Below are positions 56,920-64,000 of a DNA stretch of 64,000 bases, one piece after another. Each line of letters begins with the position of its first letter. Position 1 is the first letter of the stretch. The stretch spans positions 372,001-436,000 of the forward strand of contig CAWAQJ010000018.1 of assembly GCA_963784175.1 (NCBI GenBank). Reading direction: 5' to 3'. A model generated the notes under the pieces. That model was given only the letters and a program-made list of their open reading frames with translations. It did no database searches and was not told where the DNA came from. Source of the stretch: JAIBJN01 sp963784175 (lineage in GTDB: Bacteria > Actinomycetota > Thermoleophilia > Gaiellales > Gaiellaceae). The translations under genes and the position numbers were made by a program.

Positions 56920-57846
56920 TTAGCTTAGTGCGTCTCGGACGTAGAACGCCTGCGTCCCGGCGGAGCGATAGCCCAGGCTCTCGTTGAGCGCGCGCATGCC
57001 GACGTTGGCCTCGGCGTTGGCCGTCAGCATCCACTCGACCCCGTTCTCCGCGGCCCAGCGGATCGTGGCGAGCTTGACGAGCCTCGCCAGCCCACGGCGC
57101 CGGTACTCGGGCAGCGTCCCCGTCAGGTCGCTCGCGGCCCGGCCCTCCCCGTCGGAGACGACGAACGCAAGCGAAACCGGCACCTCGTCGTGGAGGACGA
57201 TCGCGCTCCCCTCGAGCGACAGGTCGGGATCCTCGAGGCATTCGCTGACCCACTCCTCGTAGCGGATGTCGTCGACCGTCGACTCTTCCGGAACGTCCTC
57301 GGACGCCAACGCGTAGAGGGCGTGGAGCTCGCGTGGCCGGTCGAGCACGTCGGCAAGCGGGACGAGCCGGAATCCCTCTGCGGCCTTCGCCTCCTGGAGG
57401 GCGGGGAGCCCGGAGATTTCGGCGTCCGCCAGGTCGAGCCGCAGGATCGGCTCGCCGCCCTGCTCCCGAAACCCCCGCTCCTCGAGGAACGTGCGGCCCG
57501 CGGGCTCGGCGGTGTAGGTCTCGAGGCGCTCGGCGCCCGCCGCGAGCAGGTGGGTGGCGGCAAGGTCGTAGAGCGCCCCGCCGAGGCTGTGGCCGCGGTG
57601 CTCGGGCCGAACGCCGATCCAGAGCCAGCCGAGGCTCCGCTCGCTCACCTCCCAGCGAAGCCGTGCGCGGGCGAAGCCGACGATCTCGCCGTCCGCCTCG
57701 GCGACCCAGGCGCGTTGCTTCGCCCGCGGCGGATGGCTGGCAAGCCGGTGGAGCAGGCTCGCGGGCGAGTGCAGCCAGTCTCGGGCCGCGGCCCGGAGCA
57801 CCTCCACGGCCACGCGCGCGTCCTGGTCGCGGAACGTCCGGATCAC
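56920..57846 (-). CDS. Tandem-GNAT acetyltransferase
   Basis: 308 residues with two GNAT domains: the first (FARARLRWEVSERSLGWLWIGVRPEHRGHSLGGALYD) and the second (VSDGEGRAASDLTGTLPEYRRRGLARLVKLATIRWA). The duplicated fold resembles mycothiol synthase MshD and many uncharacterised actinobacterial proteins. The second domain has the cleaner acetyl-CoA loop RRRGLA. GTG start at 57846 overlaps a truncated FAD-binding fragment. Confidence 0.9.
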   Translation of the reverse strand: MIRTFRDQDARVAVEVLRAAARDWLHSPASLLHRLASHPPRAKQRAWVAEADGEIVGFARARLRWEVSERSLGWLWIGVRPEHRGHSLGGALYDLAATHLLAAGAERLETYTAEPAGRTFLEERGFREQGGEPILRLDLADAEISGLPALQEAKAAEGFRLVPLADVLDRPRELHALYALASEDVPEESTVDDIRYEEWVSECLEDPDLSLEGSAIVLHDEVPVSLAFVVSDGEGRAASDLTGTLPEYRRRGLARLVKLATIRWAAENGVEWMLTANAEANVGMRALNESLGYRSAGTQAFYVRDALS

Positions 57847-57926
57847 ACGAGCCGCTCCGGTGCGAGCAGACGCGCCGCCGCGCAGCCGGCGATGCCGGCT
57901 CCGACGACGACGGTGTCCGCGGTGCC
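57843..57926 (-). pseudogene. Truncated N-terminus of an FAD-dependent oxidoreductase
   Basis: About 28 codons reading GTADTVVVGAGIAGCAAARL then LAPERLV-stop: an excellent dinucleotide-binding GxGxxG motif with nothing after it. The stop overlaps the GNAT start. It has no good start codon or ribosome binding site. Probably the remnant of a flavoprotein gene replaced by the GNAT gene. Confidence 0.4.
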
Positions 57927-58147
57927 TAGTCCGTCGACTCGGCGCTCCCAGAGCGGCGCTTGCGCAGGAAGACCAGGCCGCCGACTGCGGCCCCGGTCGC
58001 TGCGACGGCTGCTGCGATCCCGCCGATCAGCTTCTTCGAGCGCTTCTTCGGCGGCTCAGGCACCTTCTTCATGATCTTCGCCTTCGCGAGTGGCTTGGCG
58101 ATCGTGTAGACGCCGTAGCCGATCATTGCCTTGCGTTTGTTGAGCAT
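57926..58147 (-). CDS. Small membrane-anchored basic protein
   Basis: 73 residues. MLNKRKAMIGYGVYTIAKPLAKAK, a Lys/Pro hinge (KKVPEPPKKRSKK), one helix (LIGGIAAAVAATGAAVGGLVF) and a basic end (LRKRRSG). AGGAGGGAC precedes the ATG. It starts 20 bp after the lpd stop and is probably on the same mRNA. Unknown function. Confidence 0.75.
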   Translation of the reverse strand: MLNKRKAMIGYGVYTIAKPLAKAKIMKKVPEPPKKRSKKLIGGIAAAVAATGAAVGGLVFLRKRRSGSAESTD

Positions 58148-58167
58148 GTCCCTCCTTCCTCGCCCCT

Positions 58168-59571
58168 TCAGGCTTTGGCGGCTGCTCGCTTCCTGTTCGG
58201 TAGATGAATGGCACGGCCGAGGGCCAGCAGTCCTGCTTCCTTGACGGCCTCGGAGAGCGTCGGGTGGGCGGTCATGCCGTCCGCGACCGTCTCGACCGTC
58301 GCTTCTGCATCCAGCGCGACGACCCCGGCCTCGATGAGATCCGTCACGTGCGGGCCGACCATGATGATCCCGAGGAGCTCGCCGTAGCGAGCCTCGTGAA
58401 TCGACTTCACCCAGCCGACGGTCTCGTTCTGCATCATGGCCCGCCCGTTGACGGAGAAGGGGAACGTGCCGACGAGGACATCGTCCCCGTACGACTCGCG
58501 CGCCTCGCGCTCGGTCAGGCCGACGCCGGCGATCTCGGGATCCGTGTAGATCGGCCGCGGCACGCCGCGGTTGTCCACCACGGCGTCGTGGCCCAGGGCG
58601 TTCTCGGCGGCGACCTCGCCCTCGCGAAACGCGGTGTGGGCCAGCTGCCAGTAGCCCGCGCAGTCGCCGACCGCGTAGATGTGCGGGACGGTGGTGCGCC
58701 GGTGCTCGTCGGCGGCGATGCCCTTCCTCGGGTCGAGCTCGACGCCGATCTCCTCGAGGCCGAGATCCTGCGTCACGGGGCCGCGGCCGGTGGCGACGAG
58801 CATGACGTCGCACTCGACGGACTCGCCGCCGAAGTGCACCCTGAGGCCGCTGCCGGTGTCCTCGATCCGGTCGCATTGCGACTCGAGGTGGACGGCGATG
58901 CCGCGCTTCTTGAACTGCTTCAGGAGCTCCTTGGCCGCGTCATCGTCCTCCTGCGGGATCAGCGTCGGCAGCATCTCGACGATCGTCACCTCGCTGCCGA
59001 AACGCTGGAGGATCGAGGCGAACTCGCACCCGATGATCCCGCCGCCGAGGATGACGATGCGCTTCGGAACCTCGGTCTGGGCCAGCAGCCCCGTCGAGTC
59101 GATGCAGCGCTCGGAGTCGATCCCGTCGATCGGCGGGCGCAGCGAATAGGAGCCGGTCGCGACGATCGCGCTCTTGAACGTGACGTCCTCCCCGCCCTCG
59201 ACGGAGATCGTGTTCGCGTCCTTGAAGCGGCCGGTGCCCTTGACCCACTCGACGCCGTTGGCCTTGAAGAGCCCCGCAACGCCCGAGGTCAGCTGGTTGA
59301 CGATCCCGTCCTTCCACTCGTTGGCCTTGGCGAAGTCGAGCTCGGGCGCGCTCACGTTCACGCCGATCTTGGCGAAGGTCTCCTCCGCCTCCTTGAGCGC
59401 AAACGCGGTCTGCACCCACGCCTTGGTCGGGATGCACCCGACGCGGAGGCAGGTGCCCCCGAGCCGGTCTTCCTTCTCGATGCAGACTGTCTTCGCCCCG
59501 AGCTGCGCGGCCCTGATGGCAGCCGTGTAGCCGCCCGGACCGCCACCGAGGACGGCGACGTCGAATTCCAT
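58168..59571 (-). CDS. lpdA: Dihydrolipoamide dehydrogenase (E3)
   Basis: 467 residues; reoxidises dihydrolipoamide with FAD and NAD. GGGPGGYTAAIRAAQLG, redox disulfide GGTCLRVGCIPTK, NAD loop ILGGGIIGCEFASILQRFG, HIYAVGDCAGYWQLAHTA and the C-terminal His-Glu pair in MTAHPTLSEAVKEA. It serves the E1/E2 subunits encoded at 60362-63604 on the same strand, after a cupin and a VOC gene. AAAGGG lies before the ATG. Confidence 0.97.
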   Translation of the reverse strand: MEFDVAVLGGGPGGYTAAIRAAQLGAKTVCIEKEDRLGGTCLRVGCIPTKAWVQTAFALKEAEETFAKIGVNVSAPELDFAKANEWKDGIVNQLTSGVAGLFKANGVEWVKGTGRFKDANTISVEGGEDVTFKSAIVATGSYSLRPPIDGIDSERCIDSTGLLAQTEVPKRIVILGGGIIGCEFASILQRFGSEVTIVEMLPTLIPQEDDDAAKELLKQFKKRGIAVHLESQCDRIEDTGSGLRVHFGGESVECDVMLVATGRGPVTQDLGLEEIGVELDPRKGIAADEHRRTTVPHIYAVGDCAGYWQLAHTAFREGEVAAENALGHDAVVDNRGVPRPIYTDPEIAGVGLTEREARESYGDDVLVGTFPFSVNGRAMMQNETVGWVKSIHEARYGELLGIIMVGPHVTDLIEAGVVALDAEATVETVADGMTAHPTLSEAVKEAGLLALGRAIHLPNRKRAAAKA

Positions 59572-59665
59572 GATCTGTGCCCTTTCCGTTCGGTTCGGTT
59601 CCTAACCGATCCTATCCGCGCAGAGCAGCCCACCACTCCCAGAAAACGGGAGGGCGGCCGCGCCG

Positions 59666-60022
59666 TTAGTCGCCTTCGAGGCGGAGGTCGAAGCCCGCGG
59701 GGGCGTGGACGTTCAGGAAGCGCGCCGGCTCGTCGCCGCGGTTGGCGAAGGTGTGCGGCACCCCGGGCGGGACGAGCACGAACGTCCCGGGGCCGGCCAC
59801 GACCTCCTCGTCGTCGACGATGAACGTCAGCTCGCCGTCGAGCATGAGGAACGAGTCGTCCTCGGCCGCGTGCTGGTGAATCGGAGGGCCGTCGCGGTGC
59901 GGCTGGATGGTGATGAGCGAGAGGTTGAAGCGAGGCGTGTCCTGCGTGCGGGCGAGAAACTCGACGTTCCCGACGCGGTGACCCCCTCCGGGCGGCACGA
60001 TCACCGCACGCTCGACGCCCAC
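59666..60022 (-). CDS. Cupin-domain protein
   Basis: 118 residues. GPPIHQHAAEDDSFLMLDGE (motif 1: His, His, Glu) and PGTFVLVPPGVPHTFANRG (motif 2: His). The metal site is complete; substrate unknown. The GTG at 60022 shares one base with the stop of the VOC gene (TAGTG), so the pair is coupled and lies between E2 and Lpd. Confidence 0.9.
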   Translation of the reverse strand: MGVERAVIVPPGGGHRVGNVEFLARTQDTPRFNLSLITIQPHRDGPPIHQHAAEDDSFLMLDGELTFIVDDEEVVAGPGTFVLVPPGVPHTFANRGDEPARFLNVHAPAGFDLRLEGD

Positions 60023-60348
60023 TAGATCTCCTCCGAGAGCTGGACGCGGTTGCCGTCGGGGTCGAAGACGTCCAGCAGGCGGATCGTGCCCGGGATCTCG
60101 AGGACGGTGCCGACCTCGACGCCGGCGTCGCGCAACCGCTCCGCCTCCTGCTTGAGGTCGGTCACGTCCAACGTGAGCACCGCGTCGCCCTCCTCGCGCT
60201 CCCCTTCGGCGATGGCGAGCTCGGTGTTCCCGCGGACGAGGCGGGCCCACCGGTCCTCCTCGTCGACGTAGGCCTCCTCGAAGCCGAGCCGCTCACGGTA
60301 GAAGGCCCGCGCCTGCTCGAGATCGCGGACGCGGTACCAGATGCTCAC
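60022..60348 (-). CDS. VOC-superfamily (glyoxalase-like) protein
   Basis: 108 residues. IWYRVRDLEQARAFYRERLG, ELAIAEGEREEGDAVLTLDV and LLDVFDPDGNRVQLSEEI complete one VOC monomer. The Glu near the end is a likely metal ligand. Lies 14 bp after the E2 stop on the same strand, so it is part of the dehydrogenase operon. Substrate unknown. Confidence 0.88.
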   Translation of the reverse strand: MSIWYRVRDLEQARAFYRERLGFEEAYVDEEDRWARLVRGNTELAIAEGEREEGDAVLTLDVTDLKQEAERLRDAGVEVGTVLEIPGTIRLLDVFDPDGNRVQLSEEI

Positions 60349-60361
60349 GGCCCCGGCCGCC

Positions 60362-61654
60362 CTAGAGTGCGAGCCCGGGCTCTTCGAGGAACTGCTTGAC
60401 CGTGCGGAGGAACTCGGAGGCCGTGGCGCCGTCGACGGTGCGGTGGTCGCACGAGAGCGTCATCTCCATCACCGGCCGGGCCGCGAGCTCGCCGTCGCGG
60501 ACGACCGCCCGCTGCTCGATCGCGCCGACCGCGAGGATGGCGGCCTGCGGCGGGTTGAGGACGGCGACGAAGCGCTCGACGCCGAACATGCCGAGGTTCG
60601 AGATCGTGAACGTGCCGCCCTCGAGGTCCTCCTGCTTCAGCTTGTTCTCGCGCGTGCGCCCGACGACGTCGGCGCGCTCGGCGGCGAGCTGCGGGATCGT
60701 CTTCGTCTCGCAGCTGCGCAGGACGGGGACGACCAGGCCGTTGGGGATCGCCACGGCGATGCCCACGTTGGCGGTCGGCTGGAGGTGGATCTCCTCGCCC
60801 GCGAAGAGCGCGTTCACCGCGCGATGGCGCATGAGCGCGACCGCGCAGACCTTCGTGAGAATGTCGGAGTAGGTCGGCTTCGCATCGCCCTCGGCCATCC
60901 TGGCCACCAGCCCCTCGCGGAGCCGGATCGCGGCGCTCATGTCCGCGGTCATCGTGATCTGGAAGGCCGGTGCCTGCCATGCCTCGGTCATGCGGCGCGC
61001 GATCGTCTTGCGCATGCCGGTGAGCGGGATGACCTCCACCTCGCCGGCGGGCGCGGCAGCGGTGACCGCAGCCGACGCCGGCGCAGCCTGTGCGCGCTCG
61101 ACGTCCTCGGCCACGATGCGACCCTCGGGGCCGGTGCCGCGCAGCGAGCGCAGGTCGATCCCCTTCTCGCGCGCGATGCGGCGCGCCAGCGGCGAGGCCT
61201 TGACGCGGGCGCCGTCTCCGTTGGTCTCCGCGGCCGGCTGAGGCTCCGCCTCGGCCTGCTCAGCGGCGGCCTGCCGGCCTCGCTCACGGTCCTCGTCGCG
61301 CTCTTCGGCGGGCTCGCCCTCTTCCTGACCTTCGCCCTCGGAGACCTCGGCCTCGTCCTCGACCTCGGGCTCCTTCTCCTCCTTCGCCTCCGGCTCGGCG
61401 TCGGGCACGTCCTCGCCCTCCTCGCCGATGACCGCGATCGCCTTGCCGACCTCGATCTCCTCGCCCTCGCCGGCCAGGATCTTGAGCAGGACGCCCGAGG
61501 AGTCGGCCTCGACCTCCTGGGTCACCTTCTCCGTGTCGAGCTCGTAGAGTGGCTCGCCCTTCTCGACCTGGTCGCCCTCGGACTTCAGCCAGCGCACGAT
61601 CGTCCCGGACTCCATGCCCTGGCCTAGCCGCGGAAGCGTGACCTGGCTCGACAC
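60362..61654 (-). CDS. 2-oxoacid dehydrogenase E2 (dihydrolipoamide acyltransferase)
   Basis: About 430 residues. One lipoyl domain with the lipoylated Lys in YELDTEKVTQEVEADSSG (about 42), a long Glu/Pro-rich acidic linker (about 80-145), an E3-binding domain (KASPLARRIAREKGIDLRSL) and the catalytic CAT domain ending in LSCDHRTVDGATASEFLRTV (HxxxDG). GTG 61654 starts a few nt after the E1 beta stop. Substrate (pyruvate, branched-chain oxoacid or acetoin) cannot be fixed from sequence alone; E1 alpha looks pyruvate/acetoin type. Confidence 0.96.
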   Translation of the reverse strand: MSSQVTLPRLGQGMESGTIVRWLKSEGDQVEKGEPLYELDTEKVTQEVEADSSGVLLKILAGEGEEIEVGKAIAVIGEEGEDVPDAEPEAKEEKEPEVEDEAEVSEGEGQEEGEPAEERDEDRERGRQAAAEQAEAEPQPAAETNGDGARVKASPLARRIAREKGIDLRSLRGTGPEGRIVAEDVERAQAAPASAAVTAAAPAGEVEVIPLTGMRKTIARRMTEAWQAPAFQITMTADMSAAIRLREGLVARMAEGDAKPTYSDILTKVCAVALMRHRAVNALFAGEEIHLQPTANVGIAVAIPNGLVVPVLRSCETKTIPQLAAERADVVGRTRENKLKQEDLEGGTFTISNLGMFGVERFVAVLNPPQAAILAVGAIEQRAVVRDGELAARPVMEMTLSCDHRTVDGATASEFLRTVKQFLEEPGLAL

Positions 61655-61656
61655 CG

Positions 61657-62637
61657 CTATTCCTTGCCGACGGTGCGCTTGACGGCCGCGAGCACGTCCT
61701 CCGCATGCGGGATGACGTACTGCTCCATGACCGGCGCGAACGGGATCGGGGTGAACTTCGCCCCGACGCGCTCGACCGGCGCGTCGAGGTAGTCGAACGC
61801 CTGGTGCTGGACGATCGCCGCCACCTCGGCGCCGAAGCCCATCCGGACGACGGCCTCGTGCGCGACGACGCAGCGGTTCGTCTTCTTGACGGAGCCGACG
61901 ATCCCCTCCTCGTCCAGCGGCAGGAGCGTGCGCGGATCGACGACCTCGACGGAAATGCCGGCCTCCTCGGCCTCCTTCGCCGCGGCGAGGGCCTCGTGGA
62001 CGAGCCGCCCGGTGGCGACGACGGTGACGTCCTCGCCCTCGCGGTGCACGCGCGCCTTGCCGAGCTCCATGCCCTCGATCGCCTCGGGCACCTCGTTCTT
62101 GAGGTTGTAGAGCGTCCGGTGCTCGAAGAAGACGACCGGGTTGTCGTCGTAGATCGAGCTCCAGAGGAGGCCGCGCACGTCCTCGGGCGTCGACGGGAAG
62201 ACCACCTTGATGCCCGGGACGTGGACAAACCACGCCTCGACCTGCTGGGCGTGCTGCGCGCCCGGCGACCAGCCGGCGCCTCCCTGCGTCCTGATCGTCA
62301 GCGGAACCTTGGTCTGGCCGCCCGACATGTAGCGGTGCTTGGCGGCCTGCTGGACGAGCTGCTCCATCGCCAGCGTCATGAAATCCTGGTACATGATCTC
62401 CACGATCGGACGCATCCCGGAGACCGCGGCGCCGATGCCGGCCCCGACGATCGCCATCTCGGAGATCGGCGTGTTGCGGACGCGGTCGGGCCCGAACTCG
62501 TCGAGCATCCCCTGCGTCACGCCCATCGACCCGCCCATCTCGGCGATGTCCTCGCCCATGATGAAGACGTCGTCGTCGCGCCGCATGGCCTCGCTCATCG
62601 CGTCGCGGATCGCCTCGCGGTAGGTCAGCTCAGGCAT
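61657..62637 (-). CDS. 2-oxoacid dehydrogenase E1 component, beta subunit
   Basis: 326 residues. LTYREAIRDAMSEAMRRDDDV, MGEDIAEMGGSMGVTQGML, NTPISEMAIVGAGIGAAVSG, QGGAGWSPGAQHAQQVEAWF and IEVVDPRTLLPLDEEGIV are typical of PdhB/AcoB. It forms an alpha2beta2 tetramer with the next-upstream gene product, sharing TPP. Its start overlaps the end of the alpha-subunit gene by 8 bp. Confidence 0.96.
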   Translation of the reverse strand: MPELTYREAIRDAMSEAMRRDDDVFIMGEDIAEMGGSMGVTQGMLDEFGPDRVRNTPISEMAIVGAGIGAAVSGMRPIVEIMYQDFMTLAMEQLVQQAAKHRYMSGGQTKVPLTIRTQGGAGWSPGAQHAQQVEAWFVHVPGIKVVFPSTPEDVRGLLWSSIYDDNPVVFFEHRTLYNLKNEVPEAIEGMELGKARVHREGEDVTVVATGRLVHEALAAAKEAEEAGISVEVVDPRTLLPLDEEGIVGSVKKTNRCVVAHEAVVRMGFGAEVAAIVQHQAFDYLDAPVERVGAKFTPIPFAPVMEQYVIPHAEDVLAAVKRTVGKE

Positions 62638-63604
62638 AGACGTTCTTCAGCGCGTCCTCGGGCTTCGGGTCGGTGCCCTTCTTGGCGAACTCGACCGAGT
62701 CCTCGGCGATGCGCGTCGCCTCGCGGTCCATCTCCTCCCACTCCTCGTCGGAAAGCTCGAGGCGCGTGCGAAGGAGCTCGATCGGGTCGCGCGTCTTGCG
62801 CAGCTCGAGGATCTCCTCCTTCGGGCGGTACACCTGCGGGTCGCCGACGTAGTGGCCGGAGAGCCGGACGCAGTCGGCGACGACGAAGACGGGCCCCTTC
62901 CCGTCCCGCGCGTGCCGGAGCGCCTTCTTGGCCGTGTCGAAGACGGATTCGACGTCCTGGCCGTCGACGGTCATGGAGACCATCCCGAACGCCTCGGCCC
63001 GCTTGGTCATGTCCTCGATGGGCAGGTGCTGCTTGGCGGGCGTCGACTCCGCGTAGCGGTTGTGCTCGCAGACGAAGATCGCGGGCACCGTCCAGAGCTG
63101 GGCCAGGTTCAGCGACTCGTGGAACGTCCCGATGTTGGTCGCCCCGTCGCCGAAGAACGCGACCGCGACCCGCGGCTCGCCTCGCATCTTGAAGGCGAGG
63201 CCGGCCCCGACGATGCCGGGGAGCCCGCCGCCCACGACCGCGTTCGCGCCGAGATTCCCGCGCTCGATGTCGTAGAGGTGCATGGACCCGCCGTAGCCGT
63301 GGCTGCAGCCCTCGACCTTGCCGTAGAGCTCTGCCATGACCTCGTTGGGATGGGTGCCCTTGGCGATCGTGTGGCCGTGCGCGCGGTGGGTCGAGGCGAT
63401 GACGTCGCCCTCCTCCAGCGCTCTGCAGACACCGACCGCGACGGCCTCCTGGCCGATCGCCACGTGCAGGAAGCCCGGCAACTCGCCGGCGCGAAACCGC
63501 TCCTCGACCTTCTCCTCGAAACGCCGGATGAGGAGCATCTCCCGCAGGAAGTCCTTGAGGCGTTCCGCGGACACGGTCTGACCCTTCTCCTCGAGCGTTG
63601 CCAC
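62630..63604 (-). CDS. 2-oxoacid dehydrogenase E1 component, alpha subunit
   Basis: 324 residues. MLLIRRFEEKVEERFRAGEL, GFLHVAIGQEAVAVGVCRAL, STHRAHGHTIAKG, and the TPP motif AFFGDGATNIGTFHESLNLA (GDG...N). ELYGKVEGCSHGYGGSMHLY and NRYAESTPAKQH resemble acetoin/pyruvate dehydrogenase alpha subunits. First gene of the operon. The GTG at 63604 has TAGCTT 9 nt upstream and no ribosome binding site, so its leader is at most a few nt. Confidence 0.96.
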   Translation of the reverse strand: MATLEEKGQTVSAERLKDFLREMLLIRRFEEKVEERFRAGELPGFLHVAIGQEAVAVGVCRALEEGDVIASTHRAHGHTIAKGTHPNEVMAELYGKVEGCSHGYGGSMHLYDIERGNLGANAVVGGGLPGIVGAGLAFKMRGEPRVAVAFFGDGATNIGTFHESLNLAQLWTVPAIFVCEHNRYAESTPAKQHLPIEDMTKRAEAFGMVSMTVDGQDVESVFDTAKKALRHARDGKGPVFVVADCVRLSGHYVGDPQVYRPKEEILELRKTRDPIELLRTRLELSDEEWEEMDREATRIAEDSVEFAKKGTDPKPEDALKNVYA

Positions 63605-63647
63605 GGCGACGACAAGCTAGCAGCCGGAGTGAATAATCTGCGCCTTC

Positions 63648-64000
63648 ATGGCCCTCGCCGATCGTGTCGACGAGATCGTCCGCGGACTCCCACGCGGCTG
63701 GGAGCGCGCGCGCCTGGAGCTGACCGTGGAGGAGCCGGAGGACGCCGACCGTGCGTCGCTCCTCCTCGCTTCTGCGACACCCGGGCGTCAGGGCCGCTCC
63801 TTCACGCTCTACGTCCATCAGGGAGCGAGCGGGCTCTCCCCCGCCGTCGGGCTCGTCAAGCGGGTCGTCGCCCGCCTCGACGAGGCCGGCATCCGTGGCC
63901 GCGTCCGCCTCGCGGGCCACGAGCAGGCTGCGGTGAAGGCGACGCCGGTTGCCGCAGAGCCGGAGGCGCCGACGGCGCTGGCGGAGGCCTGGGACGGGCT
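63648..64000 (+). CDS. Hypothetical protein, C-terminus cut off by window edge
   Basis: 117 codons visible: MALADRVDEIVRGLPRGWER ARLELTVEEPEDADRAS, then RQGRSFTLYVHQGASGLSPA and VVARLDEAGIRGRVRLAGHE. Soluble alpha/beta protein, no family recognised. TAATCT (63634-63639) lies 8 nt before the ATG, another near-leaderless start, divergent from the E1 alpha gene 43 bp away. Confidence 0.7.
   Translation, partial: MALADRVDEIVRGLPRGWERARLELTVEEPEDADRASLLLASATPGRQGRSFTLYVHQGASGLSPAVGLVKRVVARLDEAGIRGRVRLAGHEQAAVKATPVAAEPEAPTALAEAWDG

Overview
The window is a high-GC chromosomal segment (64 kb, no rRNA, two tRNAs) from an actinobacterium. Gene content, GC-driven codon use, WhiA without any sporulation locus, an orphan Flp pilin, a class I aldolase beside a class II (GlpX) fructose bisphosphatase, and secreted collagen-like, HYR and sortase genes suggest the class Thermoleophilia (Gaiellales/Solirubrobacterales). 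That placement is an inference from protein resemblance; no marker gene was compared. Many genes lack a Shine-Dalgarno and have a TANNNT -10 hexamer exactly 6-7 nt before the start codon, so leaderless mRNAs appear common.

Layout. 1-3.7 kb: membrane proteins, a leaderless PadR regulator with its membrane partner, a tail-collar protein and a PAS-LuxR regulator. 3.8-11.1 kb: an accessory tract holding a decayed secreted collagen-like gene, two small secreted proteins plus a sortase, glyoxalase, cyclic-nucleotide-binding, YccF, cupin and CorA genes. It contains two partial copies of the 3' half of tRNA-Gly(CCC) and ends at the intact tRNA gene, next to the C-terminal stump of a tyrosine integrase; it looks like the remains of one or more tRNA-targeted islands. 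11.2-22.4 kb: Flp pilin, fructose-bisphosphate aldolase, FAD monooxygenase, GlpX, a CPA2 antiporter with its RCK-type partner, ArgS, an M48 protease, a phosphoesterase and an ECF sigma factor. 22.4-28.4 kb: the glycolytic operon gap-pgk-tpiA-gpmI, then whiA and ogt. 28.4-36.3 kb: a frameshifted P5C dehydrogenase, a DsbA/FrnE-type oxidoreductase with an in-frame TGA at its CxxC motif, a lipoprotein, uvrC fused in frame to a sirtuin, a stand-alone diadenylate cyclase and a GH63-like glycosidase. 36.3-42.7 kb: tyrosinase, HemQ-like protein, universal stress protein, a KaiC-like/XRE/cupin regulator, an ECF sigma/zinc-finger operon and a cupredoxin cluster. 42.7-53 kb: a structured leader RNA before secreted proline-rich and HYR proteins, Bcp peroxiredoxin, regulators and hydrolases, including an HxlR gene with a duplicated operator, and tRNA-Leu(CAG). 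53-64 kb: ClC channel, M20 amidohydrolase, DedA, acetyltransferases, and a 2-oxoacid dehydrogenase complex (E1 alpha, E1 beta, E2, then Lpd after two small genes).

How the genes fit together. Central carbon metabolism is well represented: lower glycolysis in one operon, aldolase and GlpX for gluconeogenesis, and a complete dehydrogenase complex. Redox and stress functions (Bcp, DsbA-like, HemQ-like, sirtuin, UvrC, Ogt, c-di-AMP synthase) cluster loosely between 28 and 46 kb.

Data-quality note. Four conserved genes (P5C dehydrogenase, universal stress protein, proline-rich secreted protein, ClC) each carry exactly one extra base, which may be real mutations or insertion errors in the assembly. 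The TGA in the DsbA-like gene is a substitution, not an indel, so it is a different kind of event. The leading discovery candidate is this putative selenoprotein, whose TGA is followed by a hairpin at the position expected of a bacterial SECIS element.
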